Source of the DNA: Devosia faecipullorum
GTDB taxonomy: Bacteria; Pseudomonadota; Alphaproteobacteria; Rhizobiales; Devosiaceae
DNA length: 64,000 nucleotides
Direction: 5' to 3'
Assembly (NCBI RefSeq): GCF_015158295.1
Contig: NZ_JACDXV010000001.1
Location: 930,001 to 994,000 of the forward strand
The position numbers and the translations under genes were made by a program. This document shows positions 57,331-64,000 of this stretch, piece after piece. Below the pieces are notes generated by a model. The model did not search any database. It worked only from the letters and a program-made list of their open reading frames with translations, and was not told the origin of the DNA. Position 1 is the stretch's first letter. Each line of letters opens with the position of its first letter.

Positions 57331-57359
57331 TCGACAAGTTCAAATTGCCACGCTAGCTT
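57331..57359 (+). promoter_or_regulatory. Putative promoter of the aroG leader
   Basis: TCGACA (57331-57336), 17 nt, TAGCTT (57354-57359). This would place the start at or next to the leader ATG at 57367, giving a leaderless leader peptide as in rhizobial trpL. The match is weak. Confidence 0.4.
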
Positions 57360-57366
57360 CGCGCCC

Positions 57367-57441
57367 ATGATCAACGCCGCAACCTTTTATTGGTATTTTA
57401 GCTATCCGCTCCCGGCGGAGGCTATTGCGCGCGCGTCCTGA
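57367..57441 (+). CDS. Aromatic leader peptide of aroG
   Basis: This 24-codon frame contains the run Phe-Tyr-Trp-Tyr-Phe-Ser-Tyr (FYWYFSY, codons 7-13), all three aromatic amino acids in seven codons. It lies 97 nt upstream of the DAHP synthase gene and just before an intrinsic terminator. Such a leader allows ribosome stalling on low charged aromatic tRNA to block terminator formation. No ribosome-binding site is evident; translation may be leaderless. Confidence 0.75.
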   Translation: MINAATFYWYFSYPLPAEAIARAS

Positions 57442-57499
57442 TCCCCAAGACCAGACCCAGATCGCAAGCCAGCCGCCCGACTTCCGAGGCGGCTTTTTT
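57414..57499 (+). promoter_or_regulatory. aroG attenuator: terminator with possible antiterminator
   Basis: The terminator has arms AGCCGCC (57471-57477) and GGCGGCT (57488-57494), followed by five T, and ends 39 nt before aroG. Upstream GGCGGAGGCT (57414-57423), inside the leader frame, can pair with AGCCAGCCGCC (57467-57477), which would occupy the left terminator arm. This is the alternative pairing expected for attenuation; the energetics were not computed. Confidence 0.65.
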
Positions 57500-57538
57500 C
57501 TTGGCCGTCTCTCCCATCCCAGAGACGAGACCAACGAC

Positions 57539-58612
57539 ATGCTTAAATCCACCGACGACCTGCGCATCACCGAAATCAAACCGCTGACCACGCCCATCGA
57601 GGTCATGCGCCAACATCCGCGCACCGACGTCGCCACCCGCACCGCGCTGGCCGCCCGCCATGCCGTCCACAATATCCTCACCGGTCAGGATGATCGTCTC
57701 GCCGTCATTGTCGGCCCCTGCTCCATCCATGATCCGCGGGCAGCGATGGATTATGCAAACCGCCTCGCCGCCCTGCGCGAGGAACTGGGCGACCGGCTCG
57801 AAATCATCATGCGCGTCTATTTCGAAAAGCCCCGCACCACCGTGGGCTGGAAGGGCCTGATCAACGATCCCGATCTCAATGGCAGCTTCAACATCACCCA
57901 GGGCCTGCATACCGCCCGCTCCCTTTTGCTTGAGATCAACAATCTCGGCCTGCCCGCCGCCGTTGAATTCCTCGACATGACCACGCCGCAATATATCGCC
58001 GACCTGGTCTCCTGGGCCGCCATCGGCGCCCGCACCACTGAAAGCCAGATCCACCGCGAACTGGCCTCGGGCCTTTCCTGCCCGGTCGGCTTCAAGAACG
58101 GCACCGACGGCAATGTGCGCATCGCCCTCGATGCCGTGCTCTCGGCCTCCCATCCCCACCATTTCCTCGCCGTCACCAAGGATGGCCGTTCCGCCATCGC
58201 CGCCACCAGCGGCAATCAGGATTGCCACATCATCCTGCGCGGCGGCAAAGCCCCCAATTACGATGCGCAGAGCGTCGAAGATGCGGCGCAGGCCGCGCTC
58301 AAGGCCGGCCTCAACCCCGCCATCATGATCGATGCCAGCCACGCCAATTCGTCCAAGAAGCCGGAAAACCAGCCGCAGGTACTCGCCGAGATCGGCGCCC
58401 AGATGGCCAATGGCGACAAGCGCATCATCGGCGTGATGATCGAATCCAATCTGGTGGCCGGACGTCAGGATCTCGTCCCCGGCCAGGAGCTGACCTATGG
58501 CCAGTCGATCACCGATGGCTGCATCGATTGGGACACCACCGTCACCGCCCTGCGCGACCTTGCCGCAGCCGTCGAAAAGCGCCGCGCCGTCAACAATCAG
58601 GCCGTGGCCTGA
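57539..58612 (+). CDS. aroG: 3-deoxy-7-phosphoheptulonate synthase (DAHP synthase, class I)
   Basis: The 357-residue enzyme condenses phosphoenolpyruvate and erythrose 4-phosphate, the first step of the shikimate pathway. Family blocks are RLAVIVGPCSIHDPRAAMDYA, RVYFEKPRTTVGWKGLINDPDLNGSF, GFKNGTDGN, DCHIILRGGKAPNY and IMIDASHANSSKKP. Start ATG 57539 gives MLKSTDDLRITEIKPL. It is preceded by an aromatic leader peptide and terminator, so transcription is likely attenuated by aromatic amino acid supply rather than only by feedback inhibition. Confidence 0.95.
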   Translation: MLKSTDDLRITEIKPLTTPIEVMRQHPRTDVATRTALAARHAVHNILTGQDDRLAVIVGPCSIHDPRAAMDYANRLAALREELGDRLEIIMRVYFEKPRTTVGWKGLINDPDLNGSFNITQGLHTARSLLLEINNLGLPAAVEFLDMTTPQYIADLVSWAAIGARTTESQIHRELASGLSCPVGFKNGTDGNVRIALDAVLSASHPHHFLAVTKDGRSAIAATSGNQDCHIILRGGKAPNYDAQSVEDAAQAALKAGLNPAIMIDASHANSSKKPENQPQVLAEIGAQMANGDKRIIGVMIESNLVAGRQDLVPGQELTYGQSITDGCIDWDTTVTALRDLAAAVEKRRAVNNQAVA

Positions 58613-58627
58613 TCCAGACCTTGCACC

Positions 58628-58738
58628 GACCACCCGGATAAGCCGGGTGGTCGACGATGACGCTGATGATGAAACGCTGATACACCCTCTATCGTCATTG
58701 CCCGGCCATGCTCGGACTTGATCCGCGGACCGGGCAAT
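58628..58738. repeat. Two palindromic repeats after aroG
   Basis: The first is GACCACCCGG/CCGGGTGGTC (58628-58637, 58643-58652), in inverted orientation and followed by GACGATGACG. The second is ATTGCCCGG (58697-58705) with CCGGGCAAT (58730-58738). Both belong to the TCGTCAT-palindrome family. They may also help end aroG transcription. Confidence 0.65.
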
Positions 58739-58800
58739 CCATCTTTAAACGATCCACGAACCGCCTTGACCCCCCGCCCCCATTCCTGTTCTCTCCGGCC

Positions 58801-59367
58801 ATGGCCAGAAACCCGCTTTTCCTCGTCCCCAATATCATCACCATCGCCCGCATCCTGGCGATCATCCCCATCGTCTATCTGGTGATGAACGGCGACCTGA
58901 CCCTGCGCATCATCGCGCTGGTGCTCTATGTACTGGCCGCCGCCAGCGATTGGGTGGACGGCTATCTGGCGCGCGCCTGGAACCAATATTCCGATCTCGG
59001 CCGCATGCTCGACCCCATCGCCGACAAGCTGCTCGTCGGCATTCTCATCGCCGCCCTGGCCTGGGACGGGAGCCTTTCTGGCTGGGACATGATCCCGGTC
59101 TGCGCCATCCTTTTCCGCGAATTCTTCGTCTCCGGCCTGCGCGAATTTCTCGGCAATACTGCCATTGTCCTGCCGGTAAGCCAGCTGGCCAAGTGGAAGA
59201 CCACGATCCAGCTCGTGGCGCTCGCCGTCATTCTGGCCGAGCCCATCGTGCCCGGCATCGGCCTCGTCTCCGACATCCTGCTCTGGGCCGCCGGCCTCAT
59301 CACCATCTGGACTGGCTGGTCCTATCTGCGCGCCTCCTGGCCGCATCTGTCGGGCATCGGCAAATGA
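58801..59367 (+). CDS. pgsA: CDP-diacylglycerol-glycerol-3-phosphate 3-phosphatidyltransferase
   Basis: The 188-residue membrane enzyme makes phosphatidylglycerol phosphate. The CDP-alcohol phosphatidyltransferase motif is complete: DWVDGYLARAWNQYSDLGRMLDP, with the spaced Asp, Gly, Ala, Arg, Gly, Asp, Asp residues. About five hydrophobic segments follow the pattern of the family. ATG 58801 gives the family start MARNPLFLVPNIITIARIL. The stop overlaps moaD (ATGA). Confidence 0.94.
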   Translation: MARNPLFLVPNIITIARILAIIPIVYLVMNGDLTLRIIALVLYVLAAASDWVDGYLARAWNQYSDLGRMLDPIADKLLVGILIAALAWDGSLSGWDMIPVCAILFREFFVSGLREFLGNTAIVLPVSQLAKWKTTIQLVALAVILAEPIVPGIGLVSDILLWAAGLITIWTGWSYLRASWPHLSGIGK

Positions 59368-59615
59368 AAATCCACTATTTCGCCTGGCTGCGCGAACGCC
59401 TCAACCGCGCCGGCGACGAGGTGACGCCGCCCGCTCACGTGATCACCCTCGCCGATCTCGTCGCTTGGTTGCGCAGCGAGGACGAAGCGCTCGACCTGGC
59501 CATGGAAAACGCCGCCATCTTCAAGCTGTCCATCGATGCGCGCATTGTCCCCTGGGACACGCCCATTGCCGGCGCGCGCGAAATCGCCATCCTGCCGCCC
59601 ATGACCGGCGGCTGA
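59364..59615 (+). CDS. moaD: Molybdopterin synthase small subunit
   Basis: The 83-residue ubiquitin-like sulfur carrier ends in PPMTGG, the C-terminal Gly-Gly that becomes thiocarboxylated. It overlaps pgsA and precedes moaE by 1 nt. Together with MoaE it converts precursor Z to molybdopterin. Confidence 0.94.
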   Translation: MKIHYFAWLRERLNRAGDEVTPPAHVITLADLVAWLRSEDEALDLAMENAAIFKLSIDARIVPWDTPIAGAREIAILPPMTGG

Positions 59616-59616
59616 G

Positions 59617-60063
59617 ATGATCCGCGTCACCCCCGATGCCTTCGACGCCGGCCATGAAGCCAACCTGTTCCAGGCCGCCCATGCAGGAGCCGGCGCCATG
59701 GTCACCTTTACCGGCCTGGTGCGCTCGCAGCCGCACGATCCCATTACGGCGCTGATCCTCGAATGCTATGAAGCGCTGGCCGTCAACGAGATCGCCGCCA
59801 TCCGCGAGGCCGCCATGGCGCGCTTCGGCCTGATCGACGCCGCCATCATCCACCGCCATGGCCGGCTCGTTCCCGGCGAAGCCATCATGATGGTGATGAC
59901 CCTGGCGCCCCACCGCAAGGCAGCTTTTGCCGGCGCCGATTTCCTCATGGACTATCTCAAGACCGGCGCCCCCTTCTGGAAACAGGAGGAAACGCCGGCG
60001 GGCCTGCGCTGGGTCGAGGCCAGGCCAGCCGACGCCGCCGCAAGGGACAGCTGGACCCGCTAG
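59617..60063 (+). CDS. moaE: Molybdopterin synthase catalytic subunit
   Basis: The 148-residue product has FTGLVRS, IHRHGRLVPGEAIMMV, HRKAAFAGADFLMDYLKTGAPFWKQE, which hold the conserved Arg, His and Lys of the MoaE active site. It is translationally linked to moaD. Other moa/mob genes are not in the window. Confidence 0.95.
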   Translation: MIRVTPDAFDAGHEANLFQAAHAGAGAMVTFTGLVRSQPHDPITALILECYEALAVNEIAAIREAAMARFGLIDAAIIHRHGRLVPGEAIMMVMTLAPHRKAAFAGADFLMDYLKTGAPFWKQEETPAGLRWVEARPADAAARDSWTR

Positions 60064-60064
60064 A

Positions 60065-60259
60065 GCGTTTCCAGGAAAAGCGGATACCGGTTTTCTGGTT
60101 CGGAAACGCGATAAAACAAACACTTAGATCAGTTCAACGTTTCTACCAAACGCTGAAATGGTCTAAAACTCCGTCCTGGATCGCCCAAACAGGGCAATCC
60201 ACCTCCCCGCCCCTGCCAGCCGCCCCTTTCATCGTCGTTGCCCGGCGCGTCCGGGCAAT
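60065..60259. repeat. Cluster of intergenic repeats between moaE and ilvE
   Basis: Four elements in 200 bases. (1) GCGTTTCC (60065-60072) and GGAAACGC (60102-60109) around AGGAAAAGCGG...CCGGTTTT, a rhizobial intergenic element. (2) An imperfect palindrome AGATCAGTTCAACGTTT with AAACGCTGAAATGGTCT. (3) GGATCGCCC (60178-60186) with GGGCAATCC (60192-60200). (4) TTGCCCGG (60238-60245) with CCGGGCAA (60251-60258). No gene lies here. Confidence 0.7.
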
Positions 60260-60282
60260 CCGTCTCTCTCCCTACGCTCAAC

Positions 60283-60313
60283 AAAAAAAGCCGGGCACTT
60301 TGGCCCGGCTTTT
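60283..60313 (-). terminator. Intrinsic terminator of ilvE
   Basis: Read on the leftward strand, AAAGCCGGGC and GCCCGGCTTT (60287-60312) form a 10-bp stem followed by a run of seven T. Confidence 0.9.
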
Positions 60314-60329
60314 CACGAATTGAATCCGC

Positions 60330-61220
60330 TTATTCGGCTGCGGCCTGCTTGGGCGTCACCGCCACATTATAGGCGTCGATCAGCGTCCGGCAGCCCTCGG
60401 CGGGGGTGAACTTGTAATCGCCGATCAGCGACACCGGCGTCACTTCGGCGGCCGTCCCGGTCAGGAAACACTCGTCGAACTGGCTCAATTCCTCGGGCAG
60501 GATATGCCGCTCGGTCACAGTGAAGCCGTTTTCCTTGGCCAGCGCGATCAGCGTCTGGCGGGTAATGCCGTTGAGGAAGCAATCGGGCGTCGGCGTGGTG
60601 ATCTCCTTGCCCTTGATGAAGAACACGTTGGCGCCCGTGGCTTCCGCCACATAGCCGCGATAATCCAGCATCAGCGCGTCGGCATAGCCATTGGCCATGG
60701 CCGCGTCCTTGGAGAGCGTGCAGATCATGTAAAGACCTGCCGCCTTGGCCGAAGACGGGATGGTCTCGGGCGACGGACGCTTCCACTTGCTCCATTCGAG
60801 GCGAATGCCCTTGAGCTTTTCCTCCACCGAGAAATAGCTCGGCCACACCCAGGCGGCGATGGCCACATGCACCTTGTTGTTGCGTGCCGGAACCGACAAT
60901 TCCTCCGAGCCGCGCCAGGCGACGGGGCGCACATAGGCGTCCACGAGGCCGTTCTTTTCGAGCACCAGCCGCTTGGCCGCCTCGATTTCATCGACACTAT
61001 AGGGGAAGGGCATGTCCAGCGTCGCGGCGGAGCGGATCAGCCGCTCGGTATGCTCGCGCGACTTGAAGATTTCCCCGCCATAGGCACGTTCGCCCTCGAA
61101 TACTGAGCTGGCATAGTGAAGCCCATGCGTCAGCACATGAATCTTCGCGTCTTTCCAGGGTTTGAGTTCGCCATCAAACCAGATCCAGCCATCGCGCTGG
61201 TCCATCGGCACGCCTGCCAT
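60330..61220 (-). CDS. ilvE: Branched-chain amino acid aminotransferase
   Basis: The 296-residue fold type IV PLP enzyme performs the last step of Val, Leu and Ile synthesis. Blocks are THGLHYASSVFEGERAY, the Schiff-base Lys region SSAKAAGLYMICTLSKDAA, EATGANVFFIKG and GITRQTLIALAKENG. GGAGAGG before ATG 61220 sets the start; the frame extends to 61253. It is divergent from a MarR-family gene across 135 bases. Confidence 0.94.
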   Translation of the reverse strand: MAGVPMDQRDGWIWFDGELKPWKDAKIHVLTHGLHYASSVFEGERAYGGEIFKSREHTERLIRSAATLDMPFPYSVDEIEAAKRLVLEKNGLVDAYVRPVAWRGSEELSVPARNNKVHVAIAAWVWPSYFSVEEKLKGIRLEWSKWKRPSPETIPSSAKAAGLYMICTLSKDAAMANGYADALMLDYRGYVAEATGANVFFIKGKEITTPTPDCFLNGITRQTLIALAKENGFTVTERHILPEELSQFDECFLTGTAAEVTPVSLIGDYKFTPAEGCRTLIDAYNVAVTPKQAAAE

Positions 61221-61248
61221 GAGTCCTCTCCAGACATTTCTGTTTATC

Positions 61249-61266
61249 GCCACGTTAAGTCGTGGC
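61249..61266. promoter_or_regulatory. Perfect inverted repeat between ilvE and the MarR gene
   Basis: GCCACG (61249-61254) and CGTGGC (61261-61266) flank TTAAGT. The position suits a regulator operator, but six bases per arm is short evidence. Confidence 0.35.
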
Positions 61267-61298
61267 TATTGCGCCAATCTTGCCTCAGCGTCAAACCC

Positions 61299-61327
61299 TT
61301 GGCAAACCGGAACGTCTTTGGGATAAG
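61299..61327 (+). promoter_or_regulatory. Putative promoter of the MarR-family gene
   Basis: TTGGCA (61299-61304), 17 nt, GATAAG (61322-61327), with the gene starting at 61356. Confidence 0.5.
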
Positions 61328-61355
61328 ACGAAACCTCGGCGGCAATGGAGCAACT

Positions 61356-61874
61356 ATGTCAGCGGATCGAAAACATGTCAACAAGGCTGACATAAATTCT
61401 CCGCTCGCTGAGCATGCCCATCTGCCGCTCGACATCATGGGCCTGTTCTTCTTCGCCTATCGCGATTTCACCGGCGATGCCGATGCCCTGCTCGACCGTC
61501 AGGGCTTTGGGCGCGCCCATCACCGGGTGCTGTATTTCGTCAATCTGCGGCCCGGCATGCCGGTGGCAGACCTGCTCGACATTCTCAAGATCACCAAGCA
61601 GAGCCTGGCCCGGGTGCTGCGCCAATTGATCGATCACGGCTATATCGAGCAGAAGACCGGCGCGGCCGACCGCCGCCAGCGCCTGCTCTACGCCACTGAA
61701 CAGGGCCGCGCCTTCTTCGCCGAATTGTCGGCCAATCAGGCCACCCGCATCGACGCTTCCATCGCCGCCCTGCCCCCGGACGCCGCCATGCATGTGCGCA
61801 GCTTCCTGGTCGGCATGGTCGATCCCAAGGACCGCCAGACCCTCGACCGGCTGCGCCTGACCGACAAGGTCTGA
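61356..61874 (+). CDS. MarR-family transcriptional regulator
   Basis: The 172-residue product has a winged helix in the middle: FGRAHHRVLYFVNLRPGMPVADLLDILKITKQSLARVLRQLIDHGYIEQKTGAADRRQRLL. ATG 61356 has TGGAGC upstream. It is divergent from ilvE, an arrangement conserved in Hyphomicrobiales. It may regulate ilvE or itself; no effector is known. Confidence 0.9.
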   Translation: MSADRKHVNKADINSPLAEHAHLPLDIMGLFFFAYRDFTGDADALLDRQGFGRAHHRVLYFVNLRPGMPVADLLDILKITKQSLARVLRQLIDHGYIEQKTGAADRRQRLLYATEQGRAFFAELSANQATRIDASIAALPPDAAMHVRSFLVGMVDPKDRQTLDRLRLTDKV

Positions 61875-61980
61875 AGCGTCCCGGCGTTCGCCCCCATCGT
61901 CATTGCCCGGCCTGTTCCGATCTGTCGCGGCAGCATGGCAGGAGGGATCTTCAGGGGTCTTCGCAGTCCCCTCCATCGTC

Positions 61981-62003
61981 ATTGCCCGGCTCGTCCGGGC
62001 AAT
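61981..62003. repeat. Palindromic repeat, ATTGCCCGG type
   Basis: ATTGCCCGG (61981-61989) and CCGGGCAAT (61995-62003) are preceded by TCGTC. A half copy lies at 61899-61907. Confidence 0.75.
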
Positions 62004-62065
62004 CCGCCTTCACGACCTTGGCGCATGGACTACAACGACAGCGCCTCTGCGCGCCGCAGTAAACT

Positions 62066-62887
62066 CTAGCCCCGTCCCAATTCCTCGCTGCGCTGACGCG
62101 CCGCGTCCACGGCCCGCGCCATGAGCTGGGCCAGCCCATCCGCTGCCATCAGCACGTCCAGAGCCGCCGCCGTGGTGCCATTGGGCGAGGTCACATTCTG
62201 CCGCAAGACGCTGGCCGGAGCCGAATCGGCCTCCAGCAGTGCCGCCGATCCGACCACGGTCTGCCGCGCCAATTGCATGGCGACATGTTCGGGAAGGCCC
62301 TGCGCAACGCCTGCCGCTGCCAAAGCCTCGACCAGATTGAACACATAGGCCGGCCCCGAGCCGGAAACCGCCGTCACCGCGTCGAGATCGGCTTCCGCAT
62401 CAAACCAGGCCACCTGCCCCGCCGCCGCCAGCAGCGCATCGACCGCCGCGCGATCCCTGGCTTCGATGTCCGGCCCGGCCACCGCGCCGGTAATGCCCTT
62501 GCCGATCTGGGCGGGCGTATTGGGCATGGTGCGCACCACCCTTCTCGTGCCCAATCCCGCCGACAGCGTGGCGATGGAAATACCCGCCGCGATCGACAGA
62601 ACCAGCGTCTGCGGCCCCATGATTGGTTGAAGTCCCGCCATCACCGCCCCGATGATCTGCGGCTTGACCGCCAGAACCAGCACATTGGGTTGCAGCCCGA
62701 TGGCCTCGGGATGAATCACAATTCCGTAATCCTGGGCCAGGTCCCGCGCCTCAGTCCCCGGCGCCGGATCGACCAGAACCAGATTGCCCGCTGGCAGGCC
62801 GGCATCCAGCCAGCCGCGCGCCAGCGCCATGCCCATCTTGCCGGCCCCGACCAGCATGACCGGGCCGATGGAACGAAGATCTGTCAT
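62066..62887 (-). CDS. proC: Pyrroline-5-carboxylate reductase
   Basis: The 273-residue enzyme makes proline from pyrroline-5-carboxylate. An N-terminal Rossmann loop PVMLVGAGKMGMALARGW, RTMPNTPAQIGKG, and the C-terminal dimer domain signature VSGSGPAYVFNLVEAL and NVTSPNGTTAAAL are present. ATG 62887 has GGGAGGCAGG upstream. The ybjN-like gene lies upstream on the same strand, as in other rhizobia. Confidence 0.96.
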   Translation of the reverse strand: MTDLRSIGPVMLVGAGKMGMALARGWLDAGLPAGNLVLVDPAPGTEARDLAQDYGIVIHPEAIGLQPNVLVLAVKPQIIGAVMAGLQPIMGPQTLVLSIAAGISIATLSAGLGTRRVVRTMPNTPAQIGKGITGAVAGPDIEARDRAAVDALLAAAGQVAWFDAEADLDAVTAVSGSGPAYVFNLVEALAAAGVAQGLPEHVAMQLARQTVVGSAALLEADSAPASVLRQNVTSPNGTTAAALDVLMAADGLAQLMARAVDAARQRSEELGRG

Positions 62888-63273
62888 CTTAAACCTGCCT
62901 CCCGACATGAAATTGTGCGGCGAAAATGCCTCAGAACCGGCACCGAACGCAATGGCGCGCGCCGAGCGACCCACCGCAGCAGCCTCGGGCGGAATTGCAA
63001 CGCTGTGGAGATGGAGCGATGGATTGCCCGGACCAGCCGCGCAATGACGCTGGAGAGGATGTAACCACCGGAGGATTGAATCTGAAAGCCCGATCAGTCA
63101 ACGCGATGCACCCACCATCGTCATCACCCGGCTCGTCCGGGTGATCCATGGGAGCCCTGATGGACGTGAAAAGATGGATTGCTCGGACCAGCCGCCATGA
63201 CGAAGGAGCGGGTGGCCGCGCAATGACAATCGCACCGGACTATCACAACGACCCGCAAAGGAATGCCAGACGT
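62888..63273. repeat. Repeat-rich region between ybjN and proC
   Basis: These 386 bases hold no credible gene. They contain a palindrome ATCACCCGG (63123-63131) / CCGGGTGAT (63137-63145) preceded by TCGTC, and a 22-base direct repeat differing at one position (63018-63039 and 63173-63194; GATGGATTGC then CGGACCAGCCG), which are half-elements of the same palindrome family. Confidence 0.7.
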
Positions 63274-63774
63274 TCAAGCCTCGCCGACGGTCTCGAACAT
63301 CACATGGCTCAGCGCATCGGCGGCTGACTTGCCGGCCCAAACCACGAACTGGAACGCCTGATAATAAAGATCGCAGCTATCGCTGGCCGAACGCAGCAGC
63401 GCCTCGCATTGCTGCGGCGACACGTCGGCGCCCCCGGTCAGCAGATGCGAATTGCGGAACAGCACCACGCCTTCCTTGTGCCAGATGTCGAAATGGCCGA
63501 TCCACAATTGCTCATTGATCAGGCTGATCAATTGTTTGATTTCGGCACGCCGCCCTTCGGGCACTTTGAGGTCGAAAGCGCAGGCGATATGCAGACTTTC
63601 CAGGTCCTCCATCCAGTTGAAGGACACGTGATAGTCGCTCCATCCGCCGCGCACGGAAATGGAGATTTCGTCGGCGTCCTGCCGCTCGAAATTCCAGTCA
63701 TTGATCGAAGCGATATGCTCGACGAGGTCCACGGGATGGGACGTCCGGTCGGGCTCGAATTCAATCAGGGCCAT
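63274..63774 (-). CDS. YbjN-domain protein
   Basis: The 166-residue product matches the rhizobial YbjN domain: WNFERQDADEISISVRGGWSDYHVSFNWMEDLESLHIACAFDLKVPEGRRAEIKQLISLINEQLWIGHF-like arrangement, with the conserved Trp and His in LWIGHFDIW. The fold resembles secretion chaperones. The function in this group is unclear; it is encoded before proC. Bases 63775-64000 upstream show no gene. Confidence 0.9.
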   Translation of the reverse strand: MALIEFEPDRTSHPVDLVEHIASINDWNFERQDADEISISVRGGWSDYHVSFNWMEDLESLHIACAFDLKVPEGRRAEIKQLISLINEQLWIGHFDIWHKEGVVLFRNSHLLTGGADVSPQQCEALLRSASDSCDLYYQAFQFVVWAGKSAADALSHVMFETVGEA

Positions 63775-64000
63775 GAAATAAGGTCCGTCCTGCTAGGCGT
63801 TGGTCGTCCGCGCGGTCGGATGACCGGCACTGTTCGGATACGCGGGAAGGAACAAAAAGCCGCAACTACGGCGTCGAATCGTCCTCCTGCGTCAAACCTA
63901 CACCGCGCCACTGATTCAGGGGACGCAGGCCATCGGCACAATGACATTCTCTTGTGGATGATGATCGCGCCGCGATTCTTAACGAAGGGTTAAGACGCCC

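Overview
The window looks like chromosomal core DNA of an alphaproteobacterium of the order Hyphomicrobiales (Rhizobiales), most like Devosia or a near relative. This is inferred from rhizobial-type gene content and order: trxB followed by an lsrB/vtlR-like LysR gene, ybjN next to proC, a divergent ohrR/ohr pair, rhizobial-type MotA/MotB and an N-terminally extended UvrB. High GC, compact spacing, many ATGA overlaps and promoters of the CTTGNN-N17-CTATAT type agree. No rRNA or tRNA gene, CRISPR array, prophage, insertion sequence or complete mobile element was seen.

Layout. 0-6 kb: 3' part of carA, a truncated cupin remnant, a zinc metallopeptidase, a mannitol-dehydrogenase-family gene divergent from a KDG-kinase/RNase T2 pair. 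6-14 kb: ohrR/ohr with a palindromic operator, an ABC exporter pair, motA-motB, a YghU-type glutathione transferase, an rRNA methyltransferase and a single-domain response regulator. 14-23 kb: CsbD-like and DUF2200 proteins, carB, a secreted orphan, then a leftward flippase/GNAT/methyltransferase cluster. 23-26 kb: cspA, an atypical membrane protein head-to-head with a DUF89/ARMT1-like protein (AT-rich stretch, probably acquired), and greA. 26-31 kb: trxB, lsrB, a HAD hydrolase, then about 1 kb without credible proteins holding four tandem small-RNA units, followed by an orphan gene. 31-41 kb: aatA, CBS, LTXXQ and class-V aminotransferase proteins, an EamA permease, tdk, a thioesterase and an SH3/crystallin secreted protein. 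41-54 kb: uvrB, hemH, a DUF1007-NicO metal exporter fusion, regulators, another SH3 protein, an SDR gene overlapping uvrC. 54-64 kb: a three-gene ABC-2 exporter, a DAHP synthase behind an aromatic leader peptide and attenuator, pgsA-moaD-moaE, ilvE divergent from a MarR gene, proC and ybjN. Short palindromic repeats are frequent between genes from 58 kb onward.

The strongest unusual signal is the small-RNA array at 29.15-30.11 kb. It has four same-strand units, each with its own promoter and intrinsic terminator. Units B and C carry three hairpins each, with the anti-Shine-Dalgarno motif CCTCCTCCC in every loop. All four promoters are preceded, exactly 13 nt upstream of the -35 TTG, by a copy of a box close to GCATGGCTGACAT. 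The array lies just beyond lsrB, whose rhizobial orthologues sit beside and control AbcR-type small RNAs, so a local regulator-to-sRNA circuit is a reasonable hypothesis. The second strong signal is the aroG leader, a short reading frame with FYWYFSY followed by an intrinsic terminator, the layout of attenuation by aromatic amino acids.
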